From assembly GCF_009688945.1 (NCBI RefSeq), contig NZ_AP021874.1, positions 3,286,001 to 3,350,000 on the forward strand: a stretch of DNA of 64,000 nt, written 5' to 3'. Shown here piece after piece: positions 47,201 to 56,402 of the stretch. A program made the translations under genes and the position numbers. How positions within the stretch are numbered: the first letter of the stretch is position 1; every line of letters starts with the position of its first letter. The notes beneath the pieces were generated by a model that saw nothing but the letters and a program-made list of their open reading frames with translations, ran no database searches and was not told where the DNA came from. The stretch is from Desulfosarcina alkanivorans (GTDB lineage Bacteria > Desulfobacterota > Desulfobacteria > Desulfobacterales > Desulfosarcinaceae).

Positions 47201-48475
47201 TCAACAGGCACCCGAAACGGCTTGCAGAAGAGAAATCAGACTCCCCGACCGATCAAACCGCAGGGCCCGGTCAGACGGATCCACGACCACATCGGCCCTG
47301 TTTTCCAGCTCGGCCAGGCACCCTTCAGACACCAGCAGGCGGGTGAGGTCAAGGGTATTTTTGATGTGGACGATACGCAGGTCTGCAAAGGTATACGGCC
47401 GGACCGTCTGGAGTGCGGCGGCAATGGCCGCTTTGTCCGTGGGAAAGGTCAGGGGCACCATTCCGGATTCCGGGCAGCAGGAGGTCAGGCAGTTGATGGC
47501 GGTGGCCTGAAAATCGATTTTGTCAACCAGCCGTCTGACGGTAAAATCCGCCTGCCCGATGCCCAGGGCGGCCCCTTCCGAACCATCGGTCAGGTCCCGG
47601 ACAAAAATTCGGGTAATCTTCGGCAGGGGACGCCGCACCCCGCAGCGGCAGACATCGCGCCCCACCACATTGGGATCGATGCCCTCCCCGCTGATATCCT
47701 TGCCCATCTCATCCACGATCAGCAGGTCGATCTCTTCGACGGGCAGCGTCGGCAGGCACCGGCGCGCTTTTTTCAGCATCTCGGTTTCAACGGCCACCAT
47801 GTCCCCGGCCGGCGCCATTTTGAGCTCGCAGGTCTCGTGTTCCTGGTTTTCCACCAGCCCCACGCCGAACAGCAGGTGACACCGCCCCAACAATTCGGTC
47901 CCGGCCGTACTGATGATGTCGTAGTAATCACGGACCATGGCCAGGCGATGGTAGTGCTCGGCCCCCACCTGGTTACCCAGGCCGATGGCCATCATCTTTA
48001 CCAGCCCGCTTTCCGTGGGGCCGGTAAAATTGGTGTGCGGCTTGATCCGATTGATCAGAACGATGCCGTCGGCGTCGTGGGCCAGCCGGTCAACAAAAAG
48101 CGGGATGCCGTTTTTCTCCCCCATGGGGACCACGTCCATGGTTGCATGAACCGGGGCACCGACGCTGGATTCGGTAATTCCGCGTGCGGCGAGCACCTCG
48201 ATCTGGCCGGCGGCCGTTGCCCCGCCGTGCGAGCCCATGGCCGGCGTGACAAACGGCCGGCAGCCGCATGCCTTCAGCCGCGCCACCACCTCGCGGACAA
48301 CGGGGACCAGGTTCGTAATCCCCCGACTGCCCACGCCCACCGCAATGCGCATACCCGGCAATAGCAGCGCCGACCCGTCCAGCCGGTCCCATTCCCGGGC
48401 CATACGGTCGCCAATATCCACCGCCGGGGGGATGCGGTAACGCTGCCGCACCATTCTCATTTTAGGCAGATTCAA
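47201..48475 (-). CDS. LarA-like nickel-pincer-type racemase/isomerase (DUF2088)
   Basis: A 424-residue protein of the lactate racemase LarA superfamily. Key words are PFVTPAMGSHGGAT, NRIKPHTNFTG, and IDLLIVDEMGKDISGEGIDPN. LarA epimerises 2-hydroxyacids with a nickel-pincer cofactor made by LarB, LarC and LarE, which are not in this window. The neighbouring dehydrogenase and dehydratase suggest that it interconverts hydroxyacid stereoisomers for the operon. It overlaps or abuts the UxaA gene. Confidence 0.85.
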   Translation of the reverse strand: MNLPKMRMVRQRYRIPPAVDIGDRMAREWDRLDGSALLLPGMRIAVGVGSRGITNLVPVVREVVARLKACGCRPFVTPAMGSHGGATAAGQIEVLAARGITESSVGAPVHATMDVVPMGEKNGIPLFVDRLAHDADGIVLINRIKPHTNFTGPTESGLVKMMAIGLGNQVGAEHYHRLAMVRDYYDIISTAGTELLGRCHLLFGVGLVENQEHETCELKMAPAGDMVAVETEMLKKARRCLPTLPVEEIDLLIVDEMGKDISGEGIDPNVVGRDVCRCGVRRPLPKITRIFVRDLTDGSEGAALGIGQADFTVRRLVDKIDFQATAINCLTSCCPESGMVPLTFPTDKAAIAAALQTVRPYTFADLRIVHIKNTLDLTRLLVSEGCLAELENRADVVVDPSDRALRFDRSGSLISLLQAVSGAC

Positions 48476-48520
48476 TCGGGCGCCTCGATATCGACCAGAT
48501 TGGCATAATTTTGATGGACA

Positions 48521-49804
48521 TTAGATAAAGCCGAGCATCCGGGGGATGGCCAGCGACAGTTCGGGGATGAAAACAAGAAGCAGCAGCACCGCCATATCCA
48601 GGATCAGAAAGGGCCACAATTCGCTGACCACCGCCTCGAAACTGACCTTTCCCACACCGACGGCGGCAAACAGCGCCACGCCGAGCGGCGGCGTAATGAG
48701 TCCGATGTTCAGGGCCACGACCATGACCACGGCAAAATGCACCGGATGAATTCCGATCTGAACCATCACCGGTGCCAGGATCGGCGCCAGAATGATGCAG
48801 CTCGCCGACGTCTCCAGCCACGTGCCGACAAAAATCAGCAGCACCACGACCAGCAGCATCAGCAATTTGGGATCGTTGCTCAGCGACAGCATGAACGCGG
48901 CGATCTGCTCGGGCAGGTGCACCCGCGAAATGATCCACCCGAGAATGTTGGCAAATCCGATGATAAAGAAAAGCATGGCCGATGTTCGCATGGCGCTGTA
49001 TACCGACTCGTAGATGCTCCGCAGGGAAACGGTCCGGTAGAAGACGGTTCCGATCACAAGGGCATAGAAAACCGCGACGGCAGCGGCTTCCGTCGGTGTA
49101 AAGACCCCTGAGAAAATCCCGCCGACGATGATCAGCGGCATGATCAGCGCCAGCACGGAGTCTTTCAGGCACAGGCAAAAGGCCCTGAGCTCGAATTTTT
49201 CCTCGAACTTGGGAAAATTCTTCTTTTTGGCCAGGATGGCCACAAAACCGCTCATACTCAACCCGACAATGATTCCCGGAATCATGGTGGCCGCAAAAAT
49301 GGCCCCCACGGACACCCCGGTAACGGCGCCATAGACCACGACGATGATGCTGGGCGGAATGATGGGGCCGATAATGGACGAGGCCGCGGTGATCATGGCC
49401 GCAAATTTACGCGTGTATCCCTGTTTTTCCATGGCCGGGATGAAGACGGACCCCAGCGCGGAAACATCGGCGACAGCGGCACCGGTAATCCCGGCGAACA
49501 GGAGGCTGCTGTAAATGTTCGCCTGGGCCAGACCGCCGCGAACCCGACCGATAAGGTAATTGACAAATTGAATCAACCGATCCGTAATCCCGCACCGGTT
49601 CATGATTTCGCCGGCCAGGCAGAAGAAGGGGATGGCCATGAGAACGAAGGTGTCGATTCCGGCATACATCCGTGAAGCGACCATCTGGAGCGAACTGCCG
49701 GCCCATAGAATCCAGCCGGTTGAAACCAGCCCCAGGACCATGGCAACCGGCAACCCGATCAGAAGCAGCCCGACCAGTATGCTGAACATGGTGACGGATA
49801 TCAT
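48521..49804 (-). CDS. dctM: TRAP transporter large permease (DctM)
   Basis: A 427-residue membrane protein with about twelve helices. Family words are AIPFFCLAGEIMNR, GITGAAVADVSALGSVFIPAM, and PTEAAAVAVFYALV. It drives sodium-coupled uptake of an organic acid with DctQ and DctP. Its start overlaps the dctQ stop by four bases (ATGA). Substrate unknown; the operon suggests a hydroxy- or sugar acid. Confidence 0.95.
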   Translation of the reverse strand: MISVTMFSILVGLLLIGLPVAMVLGLVSTGWILWAGSSLQMVASRMYAGIDTFVLMAIPFFCLAGEIMNRCGITDRLIQFVNYLIGRVRGGLAQANIYSSLLFAGITGAAVADVSALGSVFIPAMEKQGYTRKFAAMITAASSIIGPIIPPSIIVVVYGAVTGVSVGAIFAATMIPGIIVGLSMSGFVAILAKKKNFPKFEEKFELRAFCLCLKDSVLALIMPLIIVGGIFSGVFTPTEAAAVAVFYALVIGTVFYRTVSLRSIYESVYSAMRTSAMLFFIIGFANILGWIISRVHLPEQIAAFMLSLSNDPKLLMLLVVVLLIFVGTWLETSASCIILAPILAPVMVQIGIHPVHFAVVMVVALNIGLITPPLGVALFAAVGVGKVSFEAVVSELWPFLILDMAVLLLLVFIPELSLAIPRMLGFI

Positions 49805-50373
49805 TGTTGGGTCCCCCTTCTCTCCGTCGACGGGGAATCCCCGGCAGGCGCCTCAGGATCATTGTCCCCCGCGGCGGTGAACAGATCGATAAAACGCATA
49901 CCGCTTTGAAAAAGCAGGAAGACGCCGCCGGCCGGAATGGCCAGATAGGGCCAGAATTTCCGGATCCCGCTTGCCGGAGAAATGAGACGCTGTCCCAGCT
50001 GGGCGTATTTAATCCCGCATACGATCAGGACAATAAACAGAACCGTTGCCAACAGGGTGTGAACCATCTTGATCCAGCGGACCCTGCCGCTATTGGCAAT
50101 GAAGAAATCGATGGAGATGTGACCCTGCTCGGCGTAGACGACCGAGGCGCCCAGCAGGGCCATCCAGACCATCATGTATTTGGCGATTTCCTCGGCCCAC
50201 ACGATTCCGTCGCCCAGAATGAATCGAAAGAAGATCTGTGCCCATACGATGAGGGTCATCACGACAAACAACACGACCGTTGCGTTGCCGACAATGGTGT
50301 TGACGCTGTGACCAAGCCGTCTGAGTTTCCCGAGGATCTTCAATCTTCCCTCCACTTGCGGTTTCCAGGGCAT
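49801..50373 (-). CDS. dctQ: TRAP transporter small permease (DctQ)
   Basis: A 190-residue membrane protein with four helices. It has the DctQ pattern IFFRFILGDGIVWAEEIAKYMMVWMALLGA and YAEQGHISIDFF. It forms the membrane part of the TRAP system with DctM. It lies 46 bases after dctP, with a terminator-like hairpin between them. Confidence 0.92.
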   Translation of the reverse strand: MPWKPQVEGRLKILGKLRRLGHSVNTIVGNATVVLFVVMTLIVWAQIFFRFILGDGIVWAEEIAKYMMVWMALLGASVVYAEQGHISIDFFIANSGRVRWIKMVHTLLATVLFIVLIVCGIKYAQLGQRLISPASGIRKFWPYLAIPAGGVFLLFQSGMRFIDLFTAAGDNDPEAPAGDSPSTERRGTQQ

Positions 50374-50378
50374 TAGAA

Positions 50379-50413
50379 AAAACGCCGCCCGGGCCGACGC
50401 TGACCCGGGCGGA
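50379..50413 (-). terminator. Terminator-like hairpin between dctP and dctQ
   Basis: CCGCCCGGG (50385-50393) and CCCGGGCGG (50404-50412) form a perfect 9-bp stem. On the minus strand it is followed by GCGTTTTTTC, a six-T run. Such a partial terminator after dctP would lower transcription of the permease genes relative to the binding protein. Confidence 0.7.
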
Positions 50414-50419
50414 AGGCAA

Positions 50420-51487
50420 TTATTTTTTGGCGTATCCCAAACCGACCAGCGCCTCGTCTGCCGCCGTCAGGATGCCATCGACCCATTTGGGGTCGCTGAC
50501 CCCTTTTTCCCTGATGAATTTCAGGACCGGCGCCTGGGCAGCCGCTTTGAACTGCGCGAGTTCATCCTGGGTCGGCGTATAGATTTCCATCTTCTTTCCG
50601 ATGATGCTTTTGCCGATTTCCCGGTATACCCGGGCGGCCCGTTCACCGGCCAGGCCGGCCTTTTCTCCCCCTCGCAGGATGATCTGCTGATGGGCCGGGG
50701 AAAGGGTTTGGAACCATGCATCGTTGACCATGAGATGTTGCTGGGTATACACATGGTGATCGAGAATCATGTACTTCTGGACCTCCTGAAGCGAACCGAG
50801 AATGACAATCGGTATCGAGTTTTCCTGACCGTCGACAACCCCGGTCTGAAGCGAGGTGTAGACCTCGGCCCATGAAATCGGCGTGGGTTTGGCACCCAGG
50901 GAACGAACCAGTTCCATGTGTGCGGGAATGTCCATGGTACGGATGCTCAGGCCGGCCATATCCGCCGGGCTGTGAACGGGTCTTTTGTTGTTCGTGAAAT
51001 TCCTGAACCCGCCGTTATCCCAAAGGCCGATGACCCGCAGGCCGGTTTGCCGGCGCATGTCTTCGAACAATCCCTGACCATAGGCGCCCCGAAACACATC
51101 CAGCGCCTGATCGACCGACTGAAACAGGTACGGAACGGTCATGGCCTGAATGTTCGGATAAACGATGGCGATGGTCCCTTCGGTCTGGGACGTGGCCGCT
51201 TCGATTTCGCCGGACATGGTCATTTCCTGAAGCGAGGCCGTATTGCCAAGCGCTGCGCCGGGCGAAACCGCCACCTGGATCTTGCCCTGGGATTCTTTTT
51301 CGACATAGTTCTTGAATGCCACCGCCGCCGCGTGCACATTCTGGGTGGCGTCCGCCACATCCGCATGGGCCAATGTCATTTTGATGACTTTTTCCTTGGC
51401 AAAAGCCGCCTGACTTCCAAAAATCAAGAAAGCTGCCGCAATGAAAACAACAAAGACCGCTGACCCAAAAATCCTGTTCCGATTCAT
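50420..51487 (-). CDS. dctP: TRAP transporter substrate-binding protein (DctP)
   Basis: A 355-residue periplasmic binding protein. The signal peptide covers residues 1-30 (ending AAFAKE). The DctP/TAXI-like fold shows in SGEIEAATSQTEGTIAI, GLRVIGLWDNGGFRNFTNN, and GLSIRTMDIPAHMELVRSLGAKPTPI, where the arginine usually binds the substrate carboxylate. It delivers an organic acid to DctQM. It is the first transporter gene, behind a 195-base gap after the dehydratase-type gene. Confidence 0.93.
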   Translation of the reverse strand: MNRNRIFGSAVFVVFIAAAFLIFGSQAAFAKEKVIKMTLAHADVADATQNVHAAAVAFKNYVEKESQGKIQVAVSPGAALGNTASLQEMTMSGEIEAATSQTEGTIAIVYPNIQAMTVPYLFQSVDQALDVFRGAYGQGLFEDMRRQTGLRVIGLWDNGGFRNFTNNKRPVHSPADMAGLSIRTMDIPAHMELVRSLGAKPTPISWAEVYTSLQTGVVDGQENSIPIVILGSLQEVQKYMILDHHVYTQQHLMVNDAWFQTLSPAHQQIILRGGEKAGLAGERAARVYREIGKSIIGKKMEIYTPTQDELAQFKAAAQAPVLKFIREKGVSDPKWVDGILTAADEALVGLGYAKK

Positions 51488-51682
51488 TCCATCTCTCCTT
51501 CAGTTGGTTGGAAAAAAGCCAATTCTCACCAGGCCTGTGATCGTTTGAAAGCTCCCCTGTGGGTTTATCGCCCCCTTTCCGCACGCCCTTTTAAAACGCC
51601 GCAAAAAAACAATTTTCTCATCTTTTTTTCAGCTTCGCATTCAGGGCATTGTCAGGGGGCAGGCATCTCGTCCCGCCCCCAT

Positions 51683-53140
51683 CTATTCCGATTTTACGTC
51701 TATTCCGCACAGCCGCATCGCTGCGGTCTTCTTCTCCGCCATATTGATTTTTCTCCCGATCATGATTCGCTGGGCCTGCGGCGAACCGGCGCCGTGCATG
51801 GATTCAGTCAGGTAACCCACGGCGGCCGTCCCCAGGGTCAGGTTCTCGATCAGGCGCAGGATCCGCATGCGGTCCGCGGTGGGAATCCCGGGCTGGGCCT
51901 TGAAATATTTCTGCACCCATTTACCGGTGGCATCGCCGTCCAGGTCCTTTTGCGACGGCAGGGTGACCATCAGCCCGCCGGCGATATCCTGGGCCAGCCT
52001 GGCAATTTCGTAGGGGAAGCGCGTCACGTTCTGCTTGTGTATGTTGGCCAGCAGGGTGTTGACGGCGTATGTGCCGCTGAGCTTCTTCTTGCCTTCCGTG
52101 GCACAGGCGAGGCAGCCGCAGTATAAAGTCTCATTGAGATGGTTCATCTCGATCAGCTTGTCCTTGACGTGCGAGGCCCTGGCGGCACCGTTGTACTCGG
52201 CGGCCAGCTGGGCGGCACCGATGAGCACATCGCCCACGCCGACCTTGCAGGCATAGCTCTGCCGATGGTAGGCGGCGAACATCTCCACGAGGGAACCGGC
52301 AAATTCATATTCTCCGCACATGAACACACGGTCCCAGGGAACGAACACATCGTCGAACACCACCAGCGCCTCGTGGCCGCCGAAAAGCATATTGCCCTGG
52401 TCCATGGCCCCGCCTTCCAGCTTGCGCGTATCGCAGGACTGGCGCCCCAGGATGTAAATGATGCCCCTGGCGTCGCTGGGCAGGGCAAAGGAAACCGCGT
52501 AGTCCCGGTCGGCTTCCCCCATGGCGATGGTGGGCATGACGATCACTTCGTGGGAGTTCACCGCACCGGTCTGGTGGGCTTTGGCTCCGCGGACCACAAT
52601 CCCGTCCTCCCTTTTTTCCACGATGCGCAGGTAATGGTCGGGATCCGGCTGCCGGTGGGGCGGCAGGCTGCGATCGCCTTTGGGGTCGGTCATGGCGCCG
52701 TCGCACACGAGGTCCTTTTCCTGAACGGTCGCCAGGTATCGTTTAAACCGTTCGTTGTAATGGGTTTCATGTTTCTGGTCGATATTGTAGGTGATGATGG
52801 ACAGGGCATTGAGCGCATCCATCCCCACACAGCGCTGGAAACAGCAGCCGGTCTTGCGGCCCAGCAGCCGGCCCATCTTGCTCTTTTTCACCAGGTCGTC
52901 GGTGCTCTGGTGAATGTGGGTGAAGCGGTTGATACGCTTGCCGGAAAGGTGGGAACGGGCCGTCATCAGGTCGGCATAGGCCGGATCGTGGGCCAGCTCA
53001 TAGGTTTTGGCAACGGCGTTCATCGACGGCCGGATGATCGGATCGTCGACCACGTTGGTCACCCGCTTGCCGAACATGTATACTTCCAGATTCAGGGCCC
53101 GCAAACTCGCTTCATATTGGTCGGCGGTCATCATCGGCAT
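51683..53140 (-). CDS. 4-hydroxybutyryl-CoA dehydratase-type (AbfD/HpaB family) radical flavoenzyme
   Basis: A 485-residue protein of the 4-hydroxyphenylacetate hydroxylase/4-hydroxybutyryl-CoA dehydratase family. The four 4Fe-4S ligands known from clostridial AbfD have matches: GCCFQRC (Cys100, Cys104) and YHRQSYAC (His292, Cys298). Monooxygenase relatives lack these, so a dehydratase with FAD and an Fe-S cluster, converting a 4-hydroxyacyl-CoA to a 2-enoyl-CoA, is likely. It follows the oxidoreductase beta subunit by 27 bases. The exact acyl group is not known. Confidence 0.85.
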   Translation of the reverse strand: MPMMTADQYEASLRALNLEVYMFGKRVTNVVDDPIIRPSMNAVAKTYELAHDPAYADLMTARSHLSGKRINRFTHIHQSTDDLVKKSKMGRLLGRKTGCCFQRCVGMDALNALSIITYNIDQKHETHYNERFKRYLATVQEKDLVCDGAMTDPKGDRSLPPHRQPDPDHYLRIVEKREDGIVVRGAKAHQTGAVNSHEVIVMPTIAMGEADRDYAVSFALPSDARGIIYILGRQSCDTRKLEGGAMDQGNMLFGGHEALVVFDDVFVPWDRVFMCGEYEFAGSLVEMFAAYHRQSYACKVGVGDVLIGAAQLAAEYNGAARASHVKDKLIEMNHLNETLYCGCLACATEGKKKLSGTYAVNTLLANIHKQNVTRFPYEIARLAQDIAGGLMVTLPSQKDLDGDATGKWVQKYFKAQPGIPTADRMRILRLIENLTLGTAAVGYLTESMHGAGSPQAQRIMIGRKINMAEKKTAAMRLCGIDVKSE

Positions 53141-53167
53141 GCTGACTGCTCCTTTCCTGTCTCTGAT

Positions 53168-54049
53168 TCAGACAGTTTGACTTTTCTTGAGAAGTTTATT
53201 CCAGTCTTTATCGACGTTGCTCTGGAAGGCCGCTGCCGTTTCCGGAGGCATGTTTTTAAAGCGCCCCTGGAGATTCAGGTACGATTCAATGGGTTCTTTG
53301 GCCGGCATGGGGCTGATTTCCCAATTTTCCCCGTCGAACACTTCGTAGAGGGGAAACACCCTGCTTCTCACGGCCATCCGGGCCACTTCGACGGAGACTT
53401 CCGGGGCGTGACGCCACCCCGTGGGGCAGGAGGCGAACAGGTGAATGAAGCGGGTCCCCTTGATATTCATGGCGGTCTTCAGCTTATCCGCCAGGTCCAG
53501 AGGATCGCTGATCGAGGCCGTGGCCGCATAGGGAATCTCGTGGGCGGCCATGATATCGATGATTTTTTTCTTTTTCTGGGGTTTCAGCGCCGAAACCGGC
53601 GAGGTGGTGGTCCAGCAACCGGCCGGCGTGGCCGAAGAGCGCTGTATGCCGGTATTCATGTAGGCTTCGTTGTCATAGCACACGTAAAGGATGTCCTCAT
53701 TCCGCTCGGCGGCCCCTGAAAGCGCCTGGAACCCGATATCGAAGGTCCCGCCGTCACCCGCCCAGGCCAGCACCGTGGTGTGGTGGTTACCCTGGGCTTC
53801 CAGTCCGGCCTTGATACCGGCCGCCGTGGCCGCCGTGGTTTCAAACGCCACGGAAATGACCGGAACGGTCAGGCAGGAGTATGGGTAGATGCCGATCAGG
53901 GTCGACCAGCAGCCGGCGGGCATGACGACGATGGTGTCCCGGCCCAGGGTCTCAAGGGCGTATTTCATGGCCAGGGCCGCCCCGCACCCCGGGCAGCCGA
54001 AATGTCCCGGCGTGAATAGATCCGATCTGTTTTCTGTCGCTACCGTCAT
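53168..54049 (-). CDS. porB: 2-oxoacid:ferredoxin oxidoreductase beta subunit (TPP-binding)
   Basis: A 293-residue subunit with the thiamine-diphosphate motif GDGGTFDIGFQALSGA and NEAYMNTGIQRSSATP. The cysteines of its Fe-S cluster are in FGCPGCGAAL. It resembles the pyruvate or 2-oxoisovalerate oxidoreductase beta chain. It overlaps the alpha gene by four bases. The substrate (pyruvate, branched or another 2-oxoacid) is not resolved. Confidence 0.9.
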   Translation of the reverse strand: MTVATENRSDLFTPGHFGCPGCGAALAMKYALETLGRDTIVVMPAGCWSTLIGIYPYSCLTVPVISVAFETTAATAAGIKAGLEAQGNHHTTVLAWAGDGGTFDIGFQALSGAAERNEDILYVCYDNEAYMNTGIQRSSATPAGCWTTTSPVSALKPQKKKKIIDIMAAHEIPYAATASISDPLDLADKLKTAMNIKGTRFIHLFASCPTGWRHAPEVSVEVARMAVRSRVFPLYEVFDGENWEISPMPAKEPIESYLNLQGRFKNMPPETAAAFQSNVDKDWNKLLKKSQTV

Positions 54050-55209
54050 GCCAGCACCTCCCCCCAGTACGAATTCCCGGCCTGCACGGCTGCACCGCTG
54101 CCGGCGAGCGCCTGTCGCGCCAGTTCGACCACACTATCCGAGGTAATGTCGTTTCCACCGATACCGGCAACAAATCCATGCAAATGAATGTCGCCTGCCA
54201 TCCCGAACAGAGCGGCCTTGACTTCCTGGGCAACGATGCCCTCCGCGCCGAAGGAAACGTCCCGGTCGACGACGACCACATGCCGGGCGCGCGCCACGGC
54301 TGCCCGGACCTCGTCAACAGGGAAGGGGCGCACCATGGAAAGCCGCAGGCTGCCGGCCGCGACCCCTTCCTCCCGCAGGCGGTCTGCGGCCATACGAATG
54401 GCACCGGCCGCGGTTCCGATAGCGACGATCACCAGATCCGCATCGTCCGTGCGATAGGGACGGACCACCGGATGGCGCCGACCGAATTCGTCCGCGAAGC
54501 GGCCGGCCGCTTCATTCCAATGCCGTGACACGCCAAGGGTGTCCTTATGGCGGCTGAATTTGAACGAGGTGTAGAGGTCGGCGCCACATACGTTTCCAAA
54601 GGTTTTCGGGTCGTCGACATCCAGTTTGCTTTCCGGTCGGTAGGCGGGCAGATACCGATCGACGGATGCCTGTTCCGGCACGTCGAGCAGTTCCGAGGTA
54701 TGGGTCAGATAAAACGCATCGAGGTTGACCATCACCGGCAAAAGCACCTTTTCGGCCACGCGGTAGGCGATCAGAATGGCATCCATCACGTCCTGAACGT
54801 CGGCGCAATAGTATTGGATCCAGCCGGTATCCCGCTGGGAGAGAGCGTCGGTATGATCGCAGTACAAATTCCACGGCGGTGCAAGCGCCCGGTTGGCGTT
54901 GGCCATGACAATGGGCACCCGTGCCCCTGAAGCGTAGTGCAGCACCTCGTGCATGAGGGCCAGGCCCTGGGAAGAGGTCGCCGTAAACGTCCGGGCGCCG
55001 GTGGCCGCGGCCCCGATGCAGCTGGCCATGGCGGAATGCTCCGACTCAACGTTGATGTATTTGGCATCGAGATCCCCGCGGCCGATAATATCCGCCAGTT
55101 CTTCGACGATGACGGTCTGCGGTGTAATCGGGTAGGCCGACACCACCTGGACCCTGGCCAGCGCTGCAGCCAGTGCCGCGGCTTCGGTTCCCATCATTAC
55201 TTTTTTCAT
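54046..55209 (-). CDS. porA: 2-oxoacid:ferredoxin oxidoreductase alpha subunit
   Basis: A 387-residue alpha chain. Family words are AYPITPQTVIVEELAD, SEHSAMASCIGAAATGARTFTATSSQGL, and RDTGWIQYYCADVQDVMD. Residues 314-340 form the C-terminal domain that begins FPVDEVRAAVA. The start at 55209 follows GGAAGGTGG. It overlaps its neighbours by four bases on each side. It pairs with the beta subunit in the oxidative decarboxylation of a 2-oxoacid to acyl-CoA. Confidence 0.9.
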   Translation of the reverse strand: MKKVMMGTEAAALAAALARVQVVSAYPITPQTVIVEELADIIGRGDLDAKYINVESEHSAMASCIGAAATGARTFTATSSQGLALMHEVLHYASGARVPIVMANANRALAPPWNLYCDHTDALSQRDTGWIQYYCADVQDVMDAILIAYRVAEKVLLPVMVNLDAFYLTHTSELLDVPEQASVDRYLPAYRPESKLDVDDPKTFGNVCGADLYTSFKFSRHKDTLGVSRHWNEAAGRFADEFGRRHPVVRPYRTDDADLVIVAIGTAAGAIRMAADRLREEGVAAGSLRLSMVRPFPVDEVRAAVARARHVVVVDRDVSFGAEGIVAQEVKAALFGMAGDIHLHGFVAGIGGNDITSDSVVELARQALAGSGAAVQAGNSYWGEVLA

Positions 55210-56402
55210 GAATTTCCACCTTCCATCGTGATCACGCCGCGCGGACATTCGTAGGCGCAGACACCACAGCCTTTGCAGTGAAACAAATCAACCGCGACAC
55301 CCGTTTCATTTCTGCGGATACTCGCGTCCGGACAATACCGCACACACTGCCCGCAGCCGTTGCAGGTGCCGCAGGAGAGGCATCGGTCCGCCTCCTCCAG
55401 AATCGACTCGCGGGTACACGCGGTTTGCCGCTTGCGATCGCGGCATGCCGCCGGGGCCGAATTCTGAAAGCGTTCCAGTTTGATGTCATCGCCAGAGACC
55501 TGGCCGTCCATCTCGACGAGACGTGCCGCTTTGGCGGGATTTCCGCTCAGCTGGCCGGCGATTCGTTTGGCCGCCATGTGCCCGGCACCGATATAGTGGG
55601 CGATCATGGCGGGCTTGAAGGGAAGCCACTTCTCCGGCAATTCGACGGCCTGGGCCGTATCGGCCGGGAAACGGTCATCATAAGGATTGAAGGCCGAAGA
55701 AAATCCCGACCGGATGGCAGCGGCGCCCCTTGATGTGGGATCCAGAATGACGGCATCGAACTGGTCCGCCAGCCGGGGAATGTCATCGCCCGAAACGGCC
55801 TGCCCCAGCTGAAGGTCCAGATGCACCCGCCGGACCAATCGATCGATTTCCCTGTCCAGCACCCCGGGGTCGAGCTTGCCGGGCGGGGTTTCAAGCAGAT
55901 AGCCGCCCGCCCGGGCATCGTCATCCATCACGGCCACGTCAACCCCCTTCAGCCGCAGGAAATAGGCGCATGCCAGTCCAAACGGGCCTGCGCCGAGGAC
56001 GGCGACGCGGCCGACATCCGTCGGTTCTATGGGCTGCGGCCCGGTCGCGTTCCGGTCCGCCAGATAGCGTTCGATCTGCTGGATGGCCACCGGCTGATCC
56101 AGTTCCCGGCGAACACACCTGGACTGGCACGGATGGTAGCAGAGGCGGCCGGTCAAACCCGGCAGCGGATTCTGGGCCAATATTTCGGCCAGCGCGCCAT
56201 CGGCGCCCCTTGCCTTCAGGGCGTTGATCATGTTCGGTATGGGCATTCCGGCCGGGCATTGCGCTCGACAGGGCGGTGTTTTGTCCATCGGCACCGCCGT
56301 AAAATACCGCCACGTCCCTGTTTGGTTCCAGGCCATACTGCCGATGGTGGCCGGCATGGCCGGCAATTCCGCCATACATCCAATCGTTTTTTTAGGCTGC
56401 AT
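55206..56402 (-). CDS. Fused GltD-like flavoprotein and ferredoxin (delta-type) subunit
   Basis: A 398-residue protein. The N-terminal part has the GltD-type Fe-S cysteines (PCRAQCPAGMP, CYHPCQSRC) and one Rossmann site (VLGAGPFGLACAYF). The second nucleotide-binding site usual in GltD is not recognisable. The C-terminal 80 residues hold two ferredoxin clusters (CLSCGTCNGCGQCVRYCP and CKGCGVCAYECP). It replaces the separate delta ferredoxin subunit of the oxidoreductase and might pass electrons to a pyridine nucleotide or a carrier. It overlaps the gamma and alpha genes. Confidence 0.85.
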   Translation of the reverse strand: MQPKKTIGCMAELPAMPATIGSMAWNQTGTWRYFTAVPMDKTPPCRAQCPAGMPIPNMINALKARGADGALAEILAQNPLPGLTGRLCYHPCQSRCVRRELDQPVAIQQIERYLADRNATGPQPIEPTDVGRVAVLGAGPFGLACAYFLRLKGVDVAVMDDDARAGGYLLETPPGKLDPGVLDREIDRLVRRVHLDLQLGQAVSGDDIPRLADQFDAVILDPTSRGAAAIRSGFSSAFNPYDDRFPADTAQAVELPEKWLPFKPAMIAHYIGAGHMAAKRIAGQLSGNPAKAARLVEMDGQVSGDDIKLERFQNSAPAACRDRKRQTACTRESILEEADRCLSCGTCNGCGQCVRYCPDASIRRNETGVAVDLFHCKGCGVCAYECPRGVITMEGGNS

